A stretch of DNA of 7,262 nucleotides from an uncultured Odoribacter sp. (GTDB lineage Bacteria > Bacteroidota > Bacteroidia > Bacteroidales > Marinifilaceae), in the NCBI GenBank assembly GCA_947176455.1, contig CAMWQQ010000077.1, positions 1 through 7,262 on the forward strand, written 5' to 3'. Positions within the stretch are counted from its first letter, which is position 1. Every line of letters begins with the position of its first letter. The notes beneath the pieces were generated by a model, which had not been told where the DNA came from, did not search any database, and worked only from the letters and a program-made list of their open reading frames with translations. Shown here piece by piece: positions 5,401 to 7,262 of the stretch. Made by a program: the position numbers and the translations under genes.

Positions 5401-6011
5401 TGAACGATATTGACGGACTGGTTTATTCAGGAACCACTCAGCCTCTGGTACAAGGAGGTTTCACCAATACATTCTATTGGAAAAACTTTACCTTGTCGGC
5501 ATTGTTTATCGGTAGTTTCGGAAATGTCATCCGATTGAGAAATCTGACTTCCGATTATGTATTCTCTTTTCCGGATGCAACGCAGAATATGTCAAAAGAT
5601 TTTGCATATCGTTGGAGAAAACCAGGGGACGAAGCCCATACGGATGTGCCGGTATTGGAAGTCAATCCTTATGAGGACGCCTTATGGTATCCTTATCCGT
5701 CCAATGCCCAGATGTACAATAATAGCGACTTGCGCACTGTAAAGGGTAATTTTATCCGTTTACAGAATGTATCGTTGAGCTATGACCTGTTTACTGCAAA
5801 AATGCGAGCCAAAGGTGTGCAGAATATACGATTCATGTTGCAGGGGAATAATCTTCATGTGTGGAAAAATTCACGATTGAAAGGACAAGACCCCGAAGCG
5901 ACCGGTTCTCAGATGAAATATACGGATACCCGGTCGGCGAATGTTTCCTATGGGAACACTTATTTGCCTTTGTCTCGTTCTTACTCGTTCTCTGTTGCTG
6001 TTTCATTTTAA
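2445..6011 (+). CDS. SusC/RagA-type TonB-dependent outer-membrane transporter with STN signalling domain
   Basis: The 1188-residue protein imports a nutrient across the outer membrane using TonB energy and, because it carries an STN domain, probably also signals. A signal peptide spans about 1-43 (long basic N-region, hydrophobic core KLLIIMLTWGCLSLSASV, likely cleavage near RAQ-Q). STN domain: about 46-118. Carboxypeptidase-regulatory-like beta-sandwich: 126-200 (IQGKVTDTGGNPLPGVTVLI). TonB box: 204-212 (MDEVVVTGY). Plug: about 215-350, with LLQGQVPGM, IRIRGTSTISG, LWVVDGI and VLKDAAATAIYGTRAANGVI. Beta-barrel: from about 351 to the terminal Phe (SFSVAVSF), the outer-membrane assembly signal. 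Length is usual for SusC proteins with STN. ATG 2445 has no Shine-Dalgarno; Met22 (2508) would give a shorter signal peptide. susD follows 11 bases on, so the two are co-transcribed. Regulation is inferred through the upstream sigma/anti-sigma pair and the antisense RNA. The substrate is unknown: glycan or glycopeptide is typical, iron chelate possible. Confidence 0.96.
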   Translation: MEKKQIKQYRGIPWYQKTKKVMKLLIIMLTWGCLSLSASVRAQQERVTLNLDNSTVMELFQAIQQQTNLFFVYNQRDFSSVGKISVTAENEEVASLLRRLFGNANIGFIFDEGTVIARPQEPQKRTIQGKVTDTGGNPLPGVTVLIQGTPLGVSSDVEGVFQLTVPGDGTITLVFSFIGMKTKEVVWDGHSRLDVVLEEEISEMDEVVVTGYQKIERRKLTSSISTVDMEALKTVNQPSIDKLLQGQVPGMTIMSTSGAPGAVPQIRIRGTSTISGNVQPLWVVDGIILDDPVDATVDDILTNRNLIASGIGGVNVDDIESINVLKDAAATAIYGTRAANGVIVITSKKGTAGKTRINYNGSVSIGMRPRIEDAYMMNSKERIDVNMEMIERGAFKATSSQVGDYGTVSDFERYFIDVQDHKLTWADFERKVNQLEEVNTDWFKELFRNSITHRHSLSISGGNEKTTFYLSGSYMDEQATAKKVGQQSYTGTVKVYTYLRNNLKVGGSVDLSLRTNRSFFAVDSRENPYEWAIYTTRAQNVYDENGEYAYLHYNGLKYNFLENRDDCWRNSKNFSMRGNLEVEWRIIPDMTFSSLFSFSKSNTTEQGIANEDSYFVRTRKRDVTDIVDYQTVYLWKDGGYRDSEFTNNSSITFRNQLAWIPTVHEDHRFDVMIGQEIRTSNYEGEKTQIYGYAHDRGHQQVPQFDLMKYLGAAYWTENQNKTAALSWYATAGYSYKNRYTVSFNARTDGSNRFGIKTNKLFQPLWAVGLNYQLKEENFLKDQTWLSYLTLRGSYGSQGNVASQAYSDLVASIGRVDDVKNENYLVISAPKNPNLKWEKNYTTNVALEFGFLKRRLYGTLEWYYKKGVDLLGGKQVSLVSGFSNIQVNWATMKNTGWEFSLNSINIDTDAFRWTTNINFGYNYNEVLDVYSKPTYSTLTNANRSNYASAAVVGKPINGLWSYRYAGLNEEGRAQFYNAKDEKVLRNMNDIDGLVYSGTTQPLVQGGFTNTFYWKNFTLSALFIGSFGNVIRLRNLTSDYVFSFPDATQNMSKDFAYRWRKPGDEAHTDVPVLEVNPYEDALWYPYPSNAQMYNNSDLRTVKGNFIRLQNVSLSYDLFTAKMRAKGVQNIRFMLQGNNLHVWKNSRLKGQDPEATGSQMKYTDTRSANVSYGNTYLPLSRSYSFSVAVSF

Positions 6012-6022
6012 TCTCATAGGTT

Positions 6023-7222
6023 ATGAAGAAAATATTATATACGATATGGTTACTTCCCTTTATATGGGGTAGTTGCGATTTATTGGACATCAAACCGGTA
6101 AACAGCATGTTGCCGGTGAGTGTGGAAGACTATGAGTCCGTATTGCTGGGAGGTTATCCGCGGACTGAATTTTTTATGAAAACCGATTTGGCGACGGACA
6201 ATGTATACGCAAATCTCAATTGCGGACGCGATGCGGATAAAAACTTGGTGCCTTGGTATGTGTGGGCGGGAACCCATCAGCTGGCGGAAGTAGAAGATTC
6301 GTATTGGCAACAGTTGTATCAATCCATTTTTTATGCCAATACGGTATTGGATGAATTTGCCGGGCGTACTCCTTCGGCGGACGAAAAAGAACTTTTCGAT
6401 CGGGTACGAGGAGAGGCTTACGCTTTGAGGGCTTATTGCTATTTCTATTTGGTAAACTTATATGCTGACATTTACGCTCCTGAAAATTTGGATAAACCGG
6501 GAGTACCGATGCCCTTGAGCGCGGAGGATGTGAATGCTTATACGCAGGATAACCGGAGAGAAACCATTGGTAAAGTGTGGGAACAAATCGTGCGGGATTT
6601 GGAGGACGCCACTAAGGATTTGAACGGAAAAGAAGCCAAAAGTCTTTATCGTTTCGGTTACACCTCACTGCAATTGTTGAAAGCGCGGGTATATCTTTTT
6701 ATGGGACGTTACGACGATGCAATAGAAGCGGCTTCGAATGTCATGGCTACCAAGTCGCTGTATGACATGAACGATATGCAGGGATATATCGATGAAAAAG
6801 GTAATAAATATGCTTTTAGCGGTAATTTCGGATTCATAGACACCGGTTACAAGGACGAAGTCTTGTTCTTTGTCGGAGGCAAAGCCAACAACAACATTTA
6901 TTACTATTCAACCAATATGTTCAAACCGACGGAAGAATTGTTGAATCTCTGTCGTAGAGAAGGACAGGGAATGGATTATCGGCGGTACATATTTGAATCT
7001 TTTGCCGATTTGACAACCGGTGATGGTGTACAGGAGGGTCCAACCGATTACCATATGTTTGCAACCCAGGAAAAGAACTGTTATTACATTGGTTTAAAAA
7101 TCAGCGAAGCTTATGTGATCCGGGCAGAAGCCTATGTACGGAAAGGTAATTTAAAAGAAGCTGTAAATGACTTGAACCGTTTATTGGTAAATCGTATAAA
7201 AGCAGACAAATTCATTGCTTAA
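6023..7222 (+). CDS. SusD/RagB-family surface lipoprotein, C-terminus missing (premature stop)
   Basis: SusD-like proteins sit on the cell surface as the lid of the SusC pore and capture the substrate. The first 18 residues form a lipoprotein signal ending in FIWGSC, with Cys18 as the lipidated residue. The Trp at -3 is unusual, but acidic residues follow (CDLLDIKP), as in exported Bacteroidota lipoproteins. Family hallmarks include GEAYALRAYCYFYLVNLYAD (130-149) with GVPM (160-163), the TPR-like LLKARVYLFMGRYDDAIE (218-235), and ISEAYVIRAEAYVRKGNLKE (360-379) followed by DLNRLL. The start is 11 bases after the susC stop, with AGG at 6018-6020. The frame ends at residue 399, where related proteins usually run to about 450-600 and continue with an ERRxEL-type segment. 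After the stop, a -1 frame (7228 on) reads SDFTQ, stop, TLRKR, resembling the expected continuation. So this is either a decayed gene or an assembly error at a sequence end. Confidence 0.9.
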   Translation: MKKILYTIWLLPFIWGSCDLLDIKPVNSMLPVSVEDYESVLLGGYPRTEFFMKTDLATDNVYANLNCGRDADKNLVPWYVWAGTHQLAEVEDSYWQQLYQSIFYANTVLDEFAGRTPSADEKELFDRVRGEAYALRAYCYFYLVNLYADIYAPENLDKPGVPMPLSAEDVNAYTQDNRRETIGKVWEQIVRDLEDATKDLNGKEAKSLYRFGYTSLQLLKARVYLFMGRYDDAIEAASNVMATKSLYDMNDMQGYIDEKGNKYAFSGNFGFIDTGYKDEVLFFVGGKANNNIYYYSTNMFKPTEELLNLCRREGQGMDYRRYIFESFADLTTGDGVQEGPTDYHMFATQEKNCYYIGLKISEAYVIRAEAYVRKGNLKEAVNDLNRLLVNRIKADKFIA

Positions 7223-7262
7223 GATAAAGCGATTTTACCCAGTAAACCTTGCGTAAACGTGT

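Noticed and set aside
1..7262. CRISPR array, insertion sequence or toxin-antitoxin pair
   Set aside because: No regularly spaced repeats, transposase, terminal inverted repeats or small paired genes are visible. Repeats present are short and isolated.

Overview
The window looks like a Bacteroidota chromosome, most likely order Bacteroidales. The evidence is a SusC/SusD pair, a FecR-type anti-sigma factor ending in a DUF4974-like domain, an ECF sigma factor of the Bacteroides-expansion type, promoter boxes of the TAnnTTTG type, near-absence of Shine-Dalgarno sequences, and a tRNA gene with no encoded CCA. The wording of the SusC plug recalls Odoribacteraceae such as Butyricimonas or Odoribacter, but that is recollection and not a comparison I could run.

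Layout. Positions 1-42 are the 3' part of a tRNA-Asp(GUC) cut by the window edge, followed by its terminator (78-116). Positions 117-525 hold no convincing gene. They contain repeats near the tRNA and, from about 429, a good Bacteroidota promoter surrounded by inverted half-sites. Four genes then follow on the + strand: an ECF sigma factor (526-1119), its FecR-like anti-sigma factor (1169-2338), a SusC/RagA TonB-dependent transporter with an N-terminal STN signalling domain (2445-6011), and a SusD-like lipoprotein (6023-7222). The last lacks its family's C-terminal part and stops 40 bases before the window ends.

How it works together. This is a cell-surface signalling and uptake locus of the FecI/FecR/FecA kind. 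Ligand binding by SusC/SusD would be passed by the STN domain to the periplasmic part of the anti-sigma factor. That would free the sigma factor to transcribe susC-susD. The substrate cannot be read from the window because no glycan-active enzyme or other tell-tale neighbour is present.

The most interesting signal is in the 106-base gap between fecR and susC. On the minus strand there is a near-ideal Bacteroides promoter (TTG, 20 bases, TACTTTTG) overlapping the susC start codon. About 50 bases further on comes a perfect 11-bp hairpin followed by a T-run. Together they predict a roughly 85-nt antisense RNA covering the susC leader, in the same position as DonS-type cis-encoded RNAs known from sigma/anti-sigma-controlled Bacteroides glycan loci. 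The SusD gene also appears to be broken or mis-assembled at its 3' end.
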